This document shows, in pieces, positions 10,326 through 19,633 of a stretch of DNA of 56,409 nucleotides. How positions within the stretch are numbered: the first letter of the stretch is position 1; every line of letters starts with the position of its first letter. The position numbers and the translations under genes are program-made. The notes under the pieces were generated by a model that saw only the letters and a list, made by a program, of their open reading frames with translations, was not told the origin of the DNA and did no database searches. The DNA is from Leptospira ainazelensis (lineage in GTDB: Bacteria; Spirochaetota; Leptospiria; Leptospirales; Leptospiraceae): positions 1-56,409 of the forward strand of contig NZ_JAFFPT010000036.1 of NCBI RefSeq assembly GCF_016918785.1, in the 5' to 3' direction.

Positions 10326-10380
10326 TTGGTATCCATAGAAGTTTCGCATTTCCCCAAATGTGAAACTTCTATGGATCCAA
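10326..10380. repeat. Long near-perfect intergenic hairpin
   Basis: The arms 10331-10351 (ATCCATAGAAGTTTCGCATTT) and 10356-10376 pair over 21 bp with one G-T wobble around a CCCC loop. With one bulged T the pairing continues outward to 10326 and 10380. No T-run follows on either strand, so a simple terminator is unlikely. It lies in the roughly 540-bp gap between the PycTM-like and LytTR genes, which otherwise shows no gene. It could be a small structured RNA or a miniature repeat. Confidence 0.8.
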
Positions 10381-10623
10381 AATCCGAATTCTCCGGAGAT
10401 TTTCTTAGACAAATTATAAACCCGAAATTCTTCGGATTCAGTAACTTAAATAACAAGATTCACTTCAAAAGTTTGATAGTTATAAGAATTGAATTTCCTC
10501 GTTGTCCAAAAAACCTCGTTCAAAATCGACTCTTAATATCTTATCATAAAAACTAATAGAAACAAATTCCGTCGTTCCTTAAGAAGGCGTCCTATTCCTC
10601 AAAGAAGACTCTTCAATCCGAAT

Positions 10624-11325
10624 CTAAATCCCGGAAAGGTAAACACGACTGACTGGCACCTGACTTTTCTCCTCGTCCTTCATATAAGCCACGTGAGAAC
10701 CGCCGCTAAAATATTCTATATGCGCCAAATATTCCATATTGATTATATATTGCTTATGGACTCTTCTAAATTTTCCGAAAGACAGCCTGGGTTCGATATC
10801 CTTAAGAGTTCCGATCACTTCGATTCCGTCGTCTACGGTATGAAGAACCGAATGTTTTCCGTTGGAGGAAATGTAGACGATGTTGGAAAATGTAACAAAT
10901 ACATTACGATCAACACCTTTAAATTTGGTTCCATAATCGTGAATGGAAGTTTCTCGAACCGATGAAATCTTATTATAGGCCCTGTCTAACGCCTTTACCA
11001 ATCTTTCCGGAATGATCGGTTTCGTAACGTAGTCAAGATTTCCGTAATCGAAAGCCACTTTTGCATTTTCTTCGTGACCGGTAACGGAAATCGTTTCCGG
11101 GGGTTCGTTCAATTCCTTAAGAAGGTCGAATCCGTTAGTATCCGGAAGTTCGATATCAAGAAGCAAAAGATCGACCTTATTCTCGGATAAAAAAAGCAAA
11201 GTTTCCGAGCCATTGTCAAAAGATCCCACGACCTCGAATTTACCGTGGTTCTCGACTTCTCTTTTTATAAATGCATTTACTGCGGAATCATCTTCGACAA
11301 TCACAGTTTTATAAAGTTTCCCCAT
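10624..11325 (-). CDS. LytTR-family response regulator
   Basis: A 233-residue regulator with an N-terminal receiver domain. The acidic pocket is EDD (11-13), the phospho-acceptor is Asp57 in LLLLDIELPD, and the conserved lysine is Lys102 in YVTKPI. A C-terminal LytTR DNA-binding domain spans about 130-233 (FRRVHKQYIINMEYL). LytTR proteins bind paired direct repeats about 21 bp apart. Exactly such repeats (TTTCATTCC) lie upstream at 11421-11450 and 11555-11585, and again at 16050-16122. The matching LytS-type kinase is encoded at 15082-15987 in the same locus. Autoregulation and control of the divergent lipoprotein operon follow as predictions. Confidence 0.9.
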   Translation of the reverse strand: MGKLYKTVIVEDDSAVNAFIKREVENHGKFEVVGSFDNGSETLLFLSENKVDLLLLDIELPDTNGFDLLKELNEPPETISVTGHEENAKVAFDYGNLDYVTKPIIPERLVKALDRAYNKISSVRETSIHDYGTKFKGVDRNVFVTFSNIVYISSNGKHSVLHTVDDGIEVIGTLKDIEPRLSFGKFRRVHKQYIINMEYLAHIEYFSGGSHVAYMKDEEKSQVPVSRVYLSGI

Positions 11326-11420
11326 TACGATTTGCCCTAACGTTTCGTCTTTAGAAGATCTCTGTTCTAGATTTATTAAATCGAACAGATTGTCTATTCG
11401 TTTAATAAAACAAGCCCGAG

Positions 11421-11450
11421 TTTCATTCCCCGTTTCCCCCCTTTCATTCC
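11421..11450 (+). promoter_or_regulatory. Direct repeat pair, predicted LytTR operator
   Basis: TTTCATTCC occurs at 11421 and again at 11442, a 21-bp period or two helical turns. It lies 96 bp upstream of the LytTR regulator start codon in the divergent intergenic region. Confidence 0.65.
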
Positions 11451-11554
11451 TTAGGGCAAAAATGACTCAAAAAAAATGAACGAGGTTGTAGCCCATTTAT
11501 AAACCAACAAATCGCTTTATATACAGAACCGAGCTTTCAAAAAAAGATTCCGAA

Positions 11555-11585
11555 TTTCATTCCCTAATTTTTATGTTTCATTCCC
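11555..11585 (+). promoter_or_regulatory. Second direct repeat pair, predicted LytTR operator
   Basis: TTTCATTCCC occurs at 11555-11564 and at 11576-11585, again a 21-bp period. It lies about 150 bp upstream of the lipoprotein gene that starts at 11732. Identical sequence and identical spacing to the pair at 11421 argue for a real protein-binding site. Confidence 0.68.
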
Positions 11586-11731
11586 GCGTTAAAACCGCTC
11601 CTTCTTTCGCCTAAAAAGCGGTCAAATATTACTTTTAATCTCGTAATTTTCTGAAACGTTTCACGTCGAATACAAATAAATTTACAAGTTATATTATGCT
11701 TTATTAATATAACTATTTCCGGAGGATTTTG

Positions 11732-13228
11732 GTGGATCACAACAATTACAAAACAAAAAACGAAAATTCACCGATCAAAATACTCGGAAGAGTATCCAAG
11801 TTTCGATTTGCAAGAGTAACGTTGATTTTTTGCATCACTTTTCTCTTTCAATTCTGCCTCATGGACGATCCCAAAGGCGGCATGTTGCTTTTTTCTCTAC
11901 TTCGAGACAAAGAAAACACGGCAGCAACGGATTCTCCATCGCCGCCGCATACGCCTGCCGTATCTGCCGCTTCCGTTCACAGTATCGTAATAGAACCAAG
12001 TACGACGCCGAACGAATACATAGGAGGCACGATTCAGTTTCGAGCCTATCATTATATCAACGGAGTTATGAATTCGGAAGTTACGGAGAGCGTAGATTGG
12101 ACCTCTTCCAATGCAACCGTCCTAAGCGTATCAAATACTCCCGGAACCAAAGGCCTTGCGACCAAGGCGGCAATCGGATCGAGTGACGTCGAAGTTCTAC
12201 CTATTGCGGCCTTGATTGCAACGTTACCGTCGTCCTTTGCAAACGAAAAGGCGATAGCAACCATTGCGGCCGTTCCGGACACTACGCAGCCCACGATTAC
12301 TTCCTTTACCCCGATCAACGGCTCGTCCGGATTTCAACCACTTCTGACATTTGCAATCGACTTGTATTTCAGCGAAGCTATGGACACTAGTTTAACGCCT
12401 GCTCTGACCATAGAAGATAGAATTGCAACCAGCACCTTTGTTGCAATTCCCGGTTTCAGTTTTACTCACACTTGGGTTTCAAGCACACATTTGACAATTA
12501 GGCTCTCTCCTTTGCCCGATAACTTTTCTTTTCGCTGGACATTGTCGAACACGAGTTTGAGAGACCTCGCTGGAAATGCTCTGAATGCGAGCTATTCGGC
12601 TACGAGCGGAACTCTTGCGGAACTTTCCGACTATCCTCTATCCGATACAGGCCAAACCGGTTGCTGGGATACTGCCGGAAATCCCGTTACATGTGTTGGT
12701 AGCGGAATGGATGCTTCGATCATAGGGCAGGCGCCTTCCGCCACCTTTGTTGGACCGAGTTTAAACTCCGGTTACCTCAACGATCCGATTACCTTTCACG
12801 GATTGACGAACAAAACCTGGGCCTCCTGCGTAAACGGTCAGGTTTGGAACGGCAGCAACTGCACCGGAACCGGAAGTGCGAGCACCTACGGTGCGTTAAC
12901 CGCAACCTGGGGACAGGCGGTTCAAAGATGCCGTGACTATAACAATCTGAATTCCGGAGCCGGTTATGCGGGTAAAAAAGGTTGGAGATTACCGACGATC
13001 AAGGAGATTCAATCCCTCTTCGACTATTCTTACTTTGGAGATGACTACTTGATCAACCCTGCCTTCTTTCCTAATACCATTGATGGGAACACGAACTACT
13101 GGTCTTCCACGGTTCGCGCTTCGAGTGCAAACAAGGACAAGGCCTTTAAAGTAAATATATACGCCGGAAAAACCCAGAACGTAGACAAATCTTCAGCAAT
13201 GTATCATTATTGCGTTACGAGTGAGTGA
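11732..13228 (+). CDS. Lipoprotein with Ig-like domains and C-terminal DUF1566 domain
   Basis: A 498-residue predicted lipoprotein. I place the start at GTG 11732, 5 bp after GGAGGA; a TTG one codon earlier is too close to it. The hydrophobic segment near residues 33-46 ends in FQFC, a spirochaetal lipobox. Next come a Ser/Pro-rich linker, a bacterial Ig-like (Big_2-type) domain at about 85-165, and an SbsA-type Ig domain at about 175-285 with the typical FSEAMDTS motif. A C-terminal DUF1566 (Lcl) domain follows at about 300-498 with GWRLPTIKEIQSL and YWSSTV. Such proteins are usually surface exposed. It heads an operon with the DUF1566 gene at 13235 and lies behind LytTR-type operators. Confidence 0.83.
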   Translation: MDHNNYKTKNENSPIKILGRVSKFRFARVTLIFCITFLFQFCLMDDPKGGMLLFSLLRDKENTAATDSPSPPHTPAVSAASVHSIVIEPSTTPNEYIGGTIQFRAYHYINGVMNSEVTESVDWTSSNATVLSVSNTPGTKGLATKAAIGSSDVEVLPIAALIATLPSSFANEKAIATIAAVPDTTQPTITSFTPINGSSGFQPLLTFAIDLYFSEAMDTSLTPALTIEDRIATSTFVAIPGFSFTHTWVSSTHLTIRLSPLPDNFSFRWTLSNTSLRDLAGNALNASYSATSGTLAELSDYPLSDTGQTGCWDTAGNPVTCVGSGMDASIIGQAPSATFVGPSLNSGYLNDPITFHGLTNKTWASCVNGQVWNGSNCTGTGSASTYGALTATWGQAVQRCRDYNNLNSGAGYAGKKGWRLPTIKEIQSLFDYSYFGDDYLINPAFFPNTIDGNTNYWSSTVRASSANKDKAFKVNIYAGKTQNVDKSSAMYHYCVTSE

Positions 13229-13234
13229 GGAAAT

Positions 13235-13732
13235 ATGAATAAAATAAAATCATTAATCGTTTTGGGTTTTCTTTTTTGGGCTGCCACCGCGGGATTTTCG
13301 ATCGGGCCTTTCAACCCGGGAGGAACTCCGGGAACGATCGTCGATACGTCCACTGGTTTGACCTGGACTCAGTGTAGTATGGGACAAACGACGACTGCCC
13401 CCTGCACCGGAACGCCGACTACGAGCACTTGGAGTGCGGCGCTGAATTACTGCAACACCCTAACAACGGGGGGGCTTGTCTGGAGGCTTCCGAACATCAA
13501 GGAAATTTATACGATCCTAAACTTTGCATTCGAAGCGCCTTCCATCAGCACCGGCTCGTTTCCCAACACTCCGAGCGCGAGCGACTCGTATTATTGGACT
13601 TCGACTACCCACCCTTCTCCGGATGGTTCCGGCGGACGTAACAGGGCGATGATTGTGGATTTTAGAGAAGGTGGAAGCGACGATGACCTAAAGACAGGCT
13701 TACACTATGTTCGTTGTGTAACCGGTCCTTAA
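13235..13732 (+). CDS. Secreted DUF1566-domain protein
   Basis: A 165-residue protein with a signal peptide (about residues 1-22, no lipobox cysteine). One DUF1566 domain follows: VDTSTGLTWTQC, VWRLPNIKEIYTIL and YYWTSTTHP are the hallmarks, closing with HYVRCV. It begins 6 bp after the stop codon of the larger Ig/DUF1566 lipoprotein, so the two are co-transcribed. It looks like a stand-alone copy of that protein's C-terminal domain. The molecular role of DUF1566 is not known. Two cysteine pairs may form disulphides outside the cytoplasm. Confidence 0.82.
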   Translation: MNKIKSLIVLGFLFWAATAGFSIGPFNPGGTPGTIVDTSTGLTWTQCSMGQTTTAPCTGTPTTSTWSAALNYCNTLTTGGLVWRLPNIKEIYTILNFAFEAPSISTGSFPNTPSASDSYYWTSTTHPSPDGSGGRNRAMIVDFREGGSDDDLKTGLHYVRCVTGP

Positions 13733-13796
13733 AATAAGACTATTCACAAAGGAGATCGTTTCGATTTCTCTGAAGATCCAATCGACCAAAGGGGCC

Positions 13797-14843
13797 GTGA
13801 ATCCCATTTTCCGAATTCTGATTCAAACGACTTCGCTCTGTTTTATTTTCTTTTGTCGAGAATCATTTGCCGATACGATTCTATTGAAAGATCATACGAC
13901 CTTGATCGGCAAGGTTGTCGAATACAAAGAGCGCAGCGTTCGAGTTTCGAACGCTTACGGAATTAGGGAAATTCTTTCGAATCAGATCGTCAGCATCGAA
14001 ATCGGCTTCAGCGGGATACGAACGATTCTCAAAACGAAATCCGATCCCGAGTTTTACAATCGTATCTTGATACATTCCGAATCCGAAGGGAAATTCACGT
14101 TTTATGATAAGAATAAATCGGATCTATTCATCGTAGACTTTAAAGATATCGAATCCTTAGAATATACGTTCCCTTTCGATAAAAAGAAATTTAAGAATGT
14201 AGTCGGCGGATATAAGGTCGACGTATTCCTCGAACAAGGCAAAAAAGAATCAGGGATTCTTTCTGAGATCGGATCAAACAAAACTATCCTGATCTCAAAC
14301 TCGAAAACAATTTCGATCTCCAATTCGATAATTTCAAAAATCGTATACAACTCGAAAGACGTTCAACACGAAAACAAAGAGTATTTTAAACATTACAATA
14401 TCAAACTTTACGATTTTATTGTTCCAGGTTTATACCAAATCCGGACGGGACGAAAATTCACAGGAACACTCTTGTTGTTTTCCACGTTAGTTTCAGCAAT
14501 GGCTTCCCAATACGAATATGAAAGGGGAAAAAAAGAACTCAATAAACAGAGGGAGTTCAACGAGCGTAGTATTTTATTCGGAGAAGAATTGGGTTTATTA
14601 GGCGCGGATTTCAGTTACGAAGCCTACTACGAGCATAAAAATAACAATCGGTCCTTATTGATTCTTACTTCCTTATTTTATATGATCAATCTTTTCGATC
14701 TATGGACCTGGAGACCGATTTCGACAAATCAAAAAGACTCCGGTTTCAGCGTTCTTCCGTCCTTCAGTTTTCCTATCGTTGCTGATCGTTTACATTCGAC
14801 AGCCGAAACAAACGCACAGATCCAATTTCAATGGAAATTTTAA
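13797..14843 (+). CDS. Exported protein of unknown function with LKD...GKV repeat module
   Basis: A 348-residue protein starting at GTG 13797 behind AAAGGGG. It has a signal peptide to about residue 25. The mature N-terminus carries ILLKDHTTLIGKVVEYKE and a strand ending in QIVSIEIG, about 40 residues in all. A related module (LKDGRFFKGKIQ...ILSIS) forms the C-terminus of the FecR protein at 18413. The C-terminal half (about 205-310) contains VPGLYQIRTGRKFTGTLLL and two hydrophobic helices, like small TM proteins of the DUF5683 type. It is third in the operon that begins at 11732. No enzyme motif is visible, and an envelope role is inference. Confidence 0.7.
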   Translation: MNPIFRILIQTTSLCFIFFCRESFADTILLKDHTTLIGKVVEYKERSVRVSNAYGIREILSNQIVSIEIGFSGIRTILKTKSDPEFYNRILIHSESEGKFTFYDKNKSDLFIVDFKDIESLEYTFPFDKKKFKNVVGGYKVDVFLEQGKKESGILSEIGSNKTILISNSKTISISNSIISKIVYNSKDVQHENKEYFKHYNIKLYDFIVPGLYQIRTGRKFTGTLLLFSTLVSAMASQYEYERGKKELNKQREFNERSILFGEELGLLGADFSYEAYYEHKNNNRSLLILTSLFYMINLFDLWTWRPISTNQKDSGFSVLPSFSFPIVADRLHSTAETNAQIQFQWKF

Positions 14844-15081
14844 TCGCTCAAAGGGGCGCGGTTTCCTTAAGATAAAATATTCCGATTCCATCTCAGATTC
14901 GAAAGCTAAAAACTCTATGATCGGTATTTTCATTTTTTGACTTGAGTCGCACCGTTCGGTTCACCGCTTTTATGGACCATGGACTGCTACGAATAAAACG
15001 TCAGATACACGGATTCCTGCTTGGAAAACAGAAACTTAAATACTACTAATTCATTGAATACAGACAACGCATCATATTCCT

Positions 15082-15987
15082 CTAATAAACACTTTCCTTC
15101 CTTTCTCTTACGGAGGACTCGTTATAAAATGAAATTTCCGTCTTAAAGCCGTTTCCGATCTCGCTATGAATTCTCAATTCCGCGTCCAAACAAATCTCGT
15201 TCAGTCTTCTTCTTAGGTAAAAAAAAGTTCCCTTCGTAAAGTCGTCGACAATCGCGGCTCCGGGACCGTTGTCCTTTACGACAATCCGAATATGATCGGA
15301 ATGGGTTTTACCGATTTCCACTTCGATCAAGATCGATTCTTTCGATTTCAGAACCGCGTGTTTTACGGAATTTTCTACGAGTGTCTGGATCAAAAACGGC
15401 GGGATATACACTTCGCCGATTTCGACGTCCACTTCCTTTCTAAGAATGATACGAAAAGGAGCCTTCGCTTTGGTTTTGACGAGATCGAAATACGAAAGGG
15501 TAAAATCCAGCTCCTCACGAAGCGAGACACGATCCTCCCCTGCAAATCGAAAAGAATATCGAAGCATATTTGCAAGACTATCCAAATAATCGATAGCTCC
15601 TTCGCTATCGTTCTCCATGCGGATTCTTAAAGTCATCAGGGAATTAAACAAGAAATGCGGAGTCATTCTTAGATTATAAACTTGTGAACCGATAAAACCT
15701 TTCTTTTCTTTCGGTAAACGAATCGTCGGTTCGGTTTGGAAATCCAAATCCGCTTGAGTTTTTTCAATCAATAATCGTCTGCAAAAAAGACAAACACCTA
15801 AATACTGGGAATATAGAATAAAAACGATAGCGAATATTCTTATTTTAGAATATGTATCCAAAGGATGGGTTACGGGAATATAAAGACCATAACCCAAGAG
15901 CGAACAAAAAACGCAGCTTAAAAGAAGAAGACCTCTATAATCGGATAACAAGAAAAATAATGTTTTATTTTTTCCCATTGAAACCAT
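15082..15987 (-). CDS. LytS-type sensor histidine kinase
   Basis: A 301-residue kinase of the His_kinase/LytS family. Two N-terminal membrane segments (about 10-36 and 50-68) have only a short external loop, so there is no obvious ligand domain. The phospho-acceptor is His111 in MTPHFLFNSL. The N box TLVENSVKHA (203-212) and G box KDNGPG (238-243) form the ATP site. The cognate regulator is most likely the LytTR protein at 10624-11325; the two genes flank the lipoprotein operon instead of being adjacent. Its promoter region (15988-16193) is shared with the divergent EAL gene and holds four TTCATTCC-like repeats, so feedback control is expected. Confidence 0.88.
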   Translation of the reverse strand: MVSMGKNKTLFFLLSDYRGLLLLSCVFCSLLGYGLYIPVTHPLDTYSKIRIFAIVFILYSQYLGVCLFCRRLLIEKTQADLDFQTEPTIRLPKEKKGFIGSQVYNLRMTPHFLFNSLMTLRIRMENDSEGAIDYLDSLANMLRYSFRFAGEDRVSLREELDFTLSYFDLVKTKAKAPFRIILRKEVDVEIGEVYIPPFLIQTLVENSVKHAVLKSKESILIEVEIGKTHSDHIRIVVKDNGPGAAIVDDFTKGTFFYLRRRLNEICLDAELRIHSEIGNGFKTEISFYNESSVRERKESVY

Positions 15988-16049
15988 GTTCCAAACTGTG
16001 CTTTATACAAGCATTGAGAAAAAAATAAGAAGATTTGAAAATCGCAGTC

Positions 16050-16122
16050 TTACATTCCCCATTCGATAGCGTTCATTCCGTATTTCACCCGGTTTAATCC
16101 GCGCATCATTGGGGTTCATTCT
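16050..16122 (+). promoter_or_regulatory. Array of four LytTR-type half-sites in a divergent promoter
   Basis: TTACATTCC (16050), GTTCATTCC (16071), GTTTAATCC (16092) and GTTCATTCT (16114) resemble the TTTCATTCC sites at 11421-11585 and are spaced 21, 21 and 22 bp. They lie between the LytS-type kinase (minus strand) and the EAL gene (plus strand). Confidence 0.6.
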
Positions 16123-16193
16123 CCCCGACTATTTAATACTTGGCTTTTGCGACGCTTTCATTAGGTTCATATCTCTGGCCTGCCCGATATACG

Positions 16194-18404
16194 ATGCAAA
16201 ACCAATATTCAGAAACCGATTCGAATTTATGTATCGATACCGATGAGTCGAAGGAAGTCCTTTCTTGGAGCGAGTATCGACATTACAGAATCCGAATCGA
16301 TTCTTCCCTAAGAATTAAAAACGGAATCGATTTTTTCCTTTTGGATCTTTCGGGCAAAGAGATCGATCTTCTTCGATTTAAAAAAAATCAGAAACGGCAA
16401 AAAGCGATCTTTTTGTCCAGTCGCTGGATCGCCCTCGGTGGTTTTCTAACATTGGATGAAAATCAGAATGAAATCGTTTTCGAAAGTGATTTTGAAGTTT
16501 ATACCGGTAGGAATGAGTCCGATTTAATCGTATGGGATCATAAACAAAAAATAAATCGTAAAACTTATTTCTGGAAAGATCCCTTCTCAAACAACCCCTC
16601 GGCTTCGAAAGAATCCACCTTTGAAAAGGAAGACGCGGATTTTGCCGATGACTTTTTTAATCTTTATCGATCGATCCACCGATTTATTGCGCTCGATCGT
16701 TTCGAAGGCAACATTCTTCAAATTCTCAGCAAAGACAAAAAGGGGAACATCGTCTTAAACGGGAAACTATCTCGCGAAAACTTCGAAAGTTCTTTCCGGC
16801 GTTTAGATCTGTTTCCGCTTTCTTCCGGATTGATCCAAGTTTTCCTTGGATTAAAAACGAATAAGAGCCGGAACCGACATTACCTTTCGACCAAACAAGG
16901 CGACATTCTTCTTTCCAATATTTCCCTTACAACCGAGGAAAAAATTCCCTCTCTCTTTTTTTCGAATAAAATTTTAACGATCACAAACGGAGAAGGAACC
17001 TATAAAAGGTTTTCCAGATTTAAGACCGACTCTCAAGGAACCGTAGTTTTTGAAACGATAGCGATCAAAAAAATCTATAACGCGTTTCGATCCGAGGAAT
17101 TTTTTCATACCATACACCGTGTTCAAAAGAATATCCCCGTTTTTCTCATCCGCAAAGACCTTCGATACGACCCGAATTCCATCTCCGAACAAGTACATTC
17201 AAAATCCTTAATTTTGCAGAATGATAAAAACTTATATACGTTTTTTCTCCGACTTTGGACTTCGGAAGAATGCGAAGAGGATTTGACGATTCTTTTAGTC
17301 GGCGCCTGTCTTGAAAAATTCTGCGACTCCAAAAATATCGTCTATTCCTCCTTTACGGAAGGGACGTTCGTTTTTCTTTTTAACTTTTTAGAAGATAAGA
17401 ATCAAATCGAAAAAATCAAAGACGATCTTGGAAGAATATTCTCCGCAAAACACGAGATCGGGACGAAGGAAATTTCCTTCATTGTTTCGATGGGAATCTC
17501 CGCTGTAAACTCCAACGAAGAATCCGGTATTCGAGAATCTCTGGAACGTTCGCGGCTGATTTTGGAAAACAATCCGATCCGAGGTAAGATGAACTTTGAT
17601 CGGATGAATTTGCTTTCAATCGATAGACCTTCGCCGCTCTCTTCTTTTTTTCTCGGAAAAGAAAGCTCGGATCAAACGTTGTTTTACGAATATCAGCCGA
17701 TTATAGATCTTCGAACCGGAGAAATCGCACTGATAGAATCTTTGGCCCGGATGAAAATCGGAAATAGAATCCTGTTTCCTAACGAATTTATGAACAAACG
17801 GATGGATATCGACACTCTGATGGAGCTCGGTAGACGGTCCTTTTTGGATGCGCTCAGATTAATTAACACTTTGATTCAAAGAGGCAATTTTCACACCAAG
17901 ATCGCGATCAATATTTCACCGGAAGAGCTCGGCAATATAGAATTTTCAAAATCGATCATCGATTCGGCGAAAACTTTTTCTGCGGATTGGCGAATTCTAC
18001 TTTCAAGAATCGTAATCGAAATCACCGAAAATTCGGAAATAATCGATCATGAAATCAGCAGACATACCTTGAGTGTACTTCACAGTCTCGGGATCACTTT
18101 TTCTCTAGACGATTTTGGAACAGGTTATTCTTCTTTTATTCTCTTAAAATCTTTTCCGGTCGAATACGTTAAGATCGATAAGGCGTTTATCAAGGGTGTT
18201 ACGGAAAACACTTTGGACAGGCTGATCGTAAATTCCATAATCGACATCGGCGGAAATATGGATTTGAAAGTAATCGCGGAAGGAGTTGAAAACCAAAAAC
18301 AATTCCTTTACCTTTTATCGGTCGGAGTAGAATTGATTCAAGGGTATCATGTTTTTAGACCTCTTCGAGAGGAAAATATTTTAGAACTGCTGACATACTC
18401 GTAA
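16194..18404 (+). CDS. c-di-GMP phosphodiesterase, EAL domain with degenerate GGDEF
   Basis: A 736-residue protein. The C-terminal EAL domain keeps the catalytic set: IESLAR with Glu515 (IESL replaces EAL), INIS, ITEN, LDDFGTGYSS, VKIDKAFI, AEGVEN and IQGYHVFRP. It should therefore hydrolyse c-di-GMP to pGpG. Before it (about 385-490) is a region ending SMGISAVNSNEES, like the tail of a GGDEF domain without the GGDEF signature. The first 350 residues are unrecognised. There is no TM segment, so it is cytoplasmic. I prefer ATG 16194; a TTG 54 bp upstream is in frame and neither has a clear ribosome binding site. It lies behind LytTR-type sites and is followed after 8 bp by the FecR gene. Confidence 0.85.
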   Translation: MQNQYSETDSNLCIDTDESKEVLSWSEYRHYRIRIDSSLRIKNGIDFFLLDLSGKEIDLLRFKKNQKRQKAIFLSSRWIALGGFLTLDENQNEIVFESDFEVYTGRNESDLIVWDHKQKINRKTYFWKDPFSNNPSASKESTFEKEDADFADDFFNLYRSIHRFIALDRFEGNILQILSKDKKGNIVLNGKLSRENFESSFRRLDLFPLSSGLIQVFLGLKTNKSRNRHYLSTKQGDILLSNISLTTEEKIPSLFFSNKILTITNGEGTYKRFSRFKTDSQGTVVFETIAIKKIYNAFRSEEFFHTIHRVQKNIPVFLIRKDLRYDPNSISEQVHSKSLILQNDKNLYTFFLRLWTSEECEEDLTILLVGACLEKFCDSKNIVYSSFTEGTFVFLFNFLEDKNQIEKIKDDLGRIFSAKHEIGTKEISFIVSMGISAVNSNEESGIRESLERSRLILENNPIRGKMNFDRMNLLSIDRPSPLSSFFLGKESSDQTLFYEYQPIIDLRTGEIALIESLARMKIGNRILFPNEFMNKRMDIDTLMELGRRSFLDALRLINTLIQRGNFHTKIAINISPEELGNIEFSKSIIDSAKTFSADWRILLSRIVIEITENSEIIDHEISRHTLSVLHSLGITFSLDDFGTGYSSFILLKSFPVEYVKIDKAFIKGVTENTLDRLIVNSIIDIGGNMDLKVIAEGVENQKQFLYLLSVGVELIQGYHVFRPLREENILELLTYS

Positions 18405-18412
18405 GTTTAAAC

Positions 18413-19504
18413 ATGAAGCCGGAAATTTTTAGAAAGTATTTAGAGAAAAAAATCTTCGAAGAATCCTTGTCTCCGTTGGATTCCCCCGTCGATAAGGATT
18501 CCGAAAAATACTTTATCGAGAATCCGGATGAAATTCAAAAATACGCCGCTTATACGGAATATTCTTCCTTTCGAAAATACACGGCAAAATCAACTCCGAG
18601 TCTTTTCTTTCATCCGATCCAAAGTATCGTTCGTTCAGCTAAACAAACGCGAAAACGGCCGCGTTCCCTTTTTTTCCAAGATCAATTGATTTGGATTTTG
18701 AGCGCTGCTTTCGGAGTAATTTTTTCGCTTTTTGTCGCCGGATTCTATCAGACCTCGAATTTGCCTAACGTCGTTGATAAACGAATTCAACTTATGGAAA
18801 GTGATTGTTCTTTCAGTTCTACGAGCGATCGAGTTTGGAGAATCGGGGAACAGGACAAAAGATGCAGCGTCAAATTTGCCTCCGCATACGGACCGACTTC
18901 CATATTCTTATTTCCGAATACGGAGATTATTTTAAACGCCTCAGGTTCAGAGTTTTCCGATTTGATCGTAGAACTTCAAAAGGGAAAAATCTATCTAAAG
19001 GAAACCCTTTCAAAACGCACTGGAACAAAATTTCAAATCGCGTCTTGGAACGTTCAATTGACTGGAACCGTCGTTCTTTCGGAAGTTCGAAATTCAAAAG
19101 TATACTTTACGTTGATAGAAGGATCCGTCGAATCACAATACGTCGGTCTCGACTTTCATAACGAGAAAAATCCAAAGGATCTTCTATCACCGGGAGATAC
19201 GATCGAACTGGAAGGAAACGCTCCCAAGTCCAGAAAGATTCATTTAGAGATAAAACACCTGGATCGTCTTAGGCAGAATCTAAATCATTGGAACTTAAAG
19301 GATCACCGGCAAACCGAAGCCAGCATCGCCTCTTTTTTTAACGACGAAAAGAAGGTTCATACCGAGGCGGGTTGGATAGTACGATTGAAAGACGGAAGAT
19401 TTTTTAAAGGTAAAATCCAATCCGATACCGGAAAGATCGTAATCTTCACACAAAACGGCACTATGATTTTTAACGAAGACGAAATTCTTTCGATCTCCAA
19501 GTAG
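18413..19504 (+). CDS. FecR-domain membrane protein
   Basis: A 363-residue protein. An N-terminal cytoplasmic part (1-85) precedes one TM segment at about 92-113. The periplasmic FecR domain spans about 135-250: the core IFLFPNTEIILNASGS, a LQKGKIYLKE strand and FTLIEGSVES are typical. FecR domains act in signalling or cell-wall association. No ECF sigma factor lies nearby. The last about 45 residues (LKDGRFFKGKIQ...ILSIS) resemble the N-terminal module of the exported protein at 13797, which ties the two halves of this locus together. The gene starts 8 bp after the EAL gene and is almost certainly co-transcribed with it. Confidence 0.78.
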   Translation: MKPEIFRKYLEKKIFEESLSPLDSPVDKDSEKYFIENPDEIQKYAAYTEYSSFRKYTAKSTPSLFFHPIQSIVRSAKQTRKRPRSLFFQDQLIWILSAAFGVIFSLFVAGFYQTSNLPNVVDKRIQLMESDCSFSSTSDRVWRIGEQDKRCSVKFASAYGPTSIFLFPNTEIILNASGSEFSDLIVELQKGKIYLKETLSKRTGTKFQIASWNVQLTGTVVLSEVRNSKVYFTLIEGSVESQYVGLDFHNEKNPKDLLSPGDTIELEGNAPKSRKIHLEIKHLDRLRQNLNHWNLKDHRQTEASIASFFNDEKKVHTEAGWIVRLKDGRFFKGKIQSDTGKIVIFTQNGTMIFNEDEILSISK

Positions 19505-19633
19505 CCAAGATTCTCCCCGACGGAATCAAAGCCTCTTCACAAAGAATGAAACAAAACCCTTTTTGCAAGTGAAACTTCTTCTACCTGTTGATAGTGACAA
19601 GACTTACTTTAACAATCCACATGGAGTATCACA

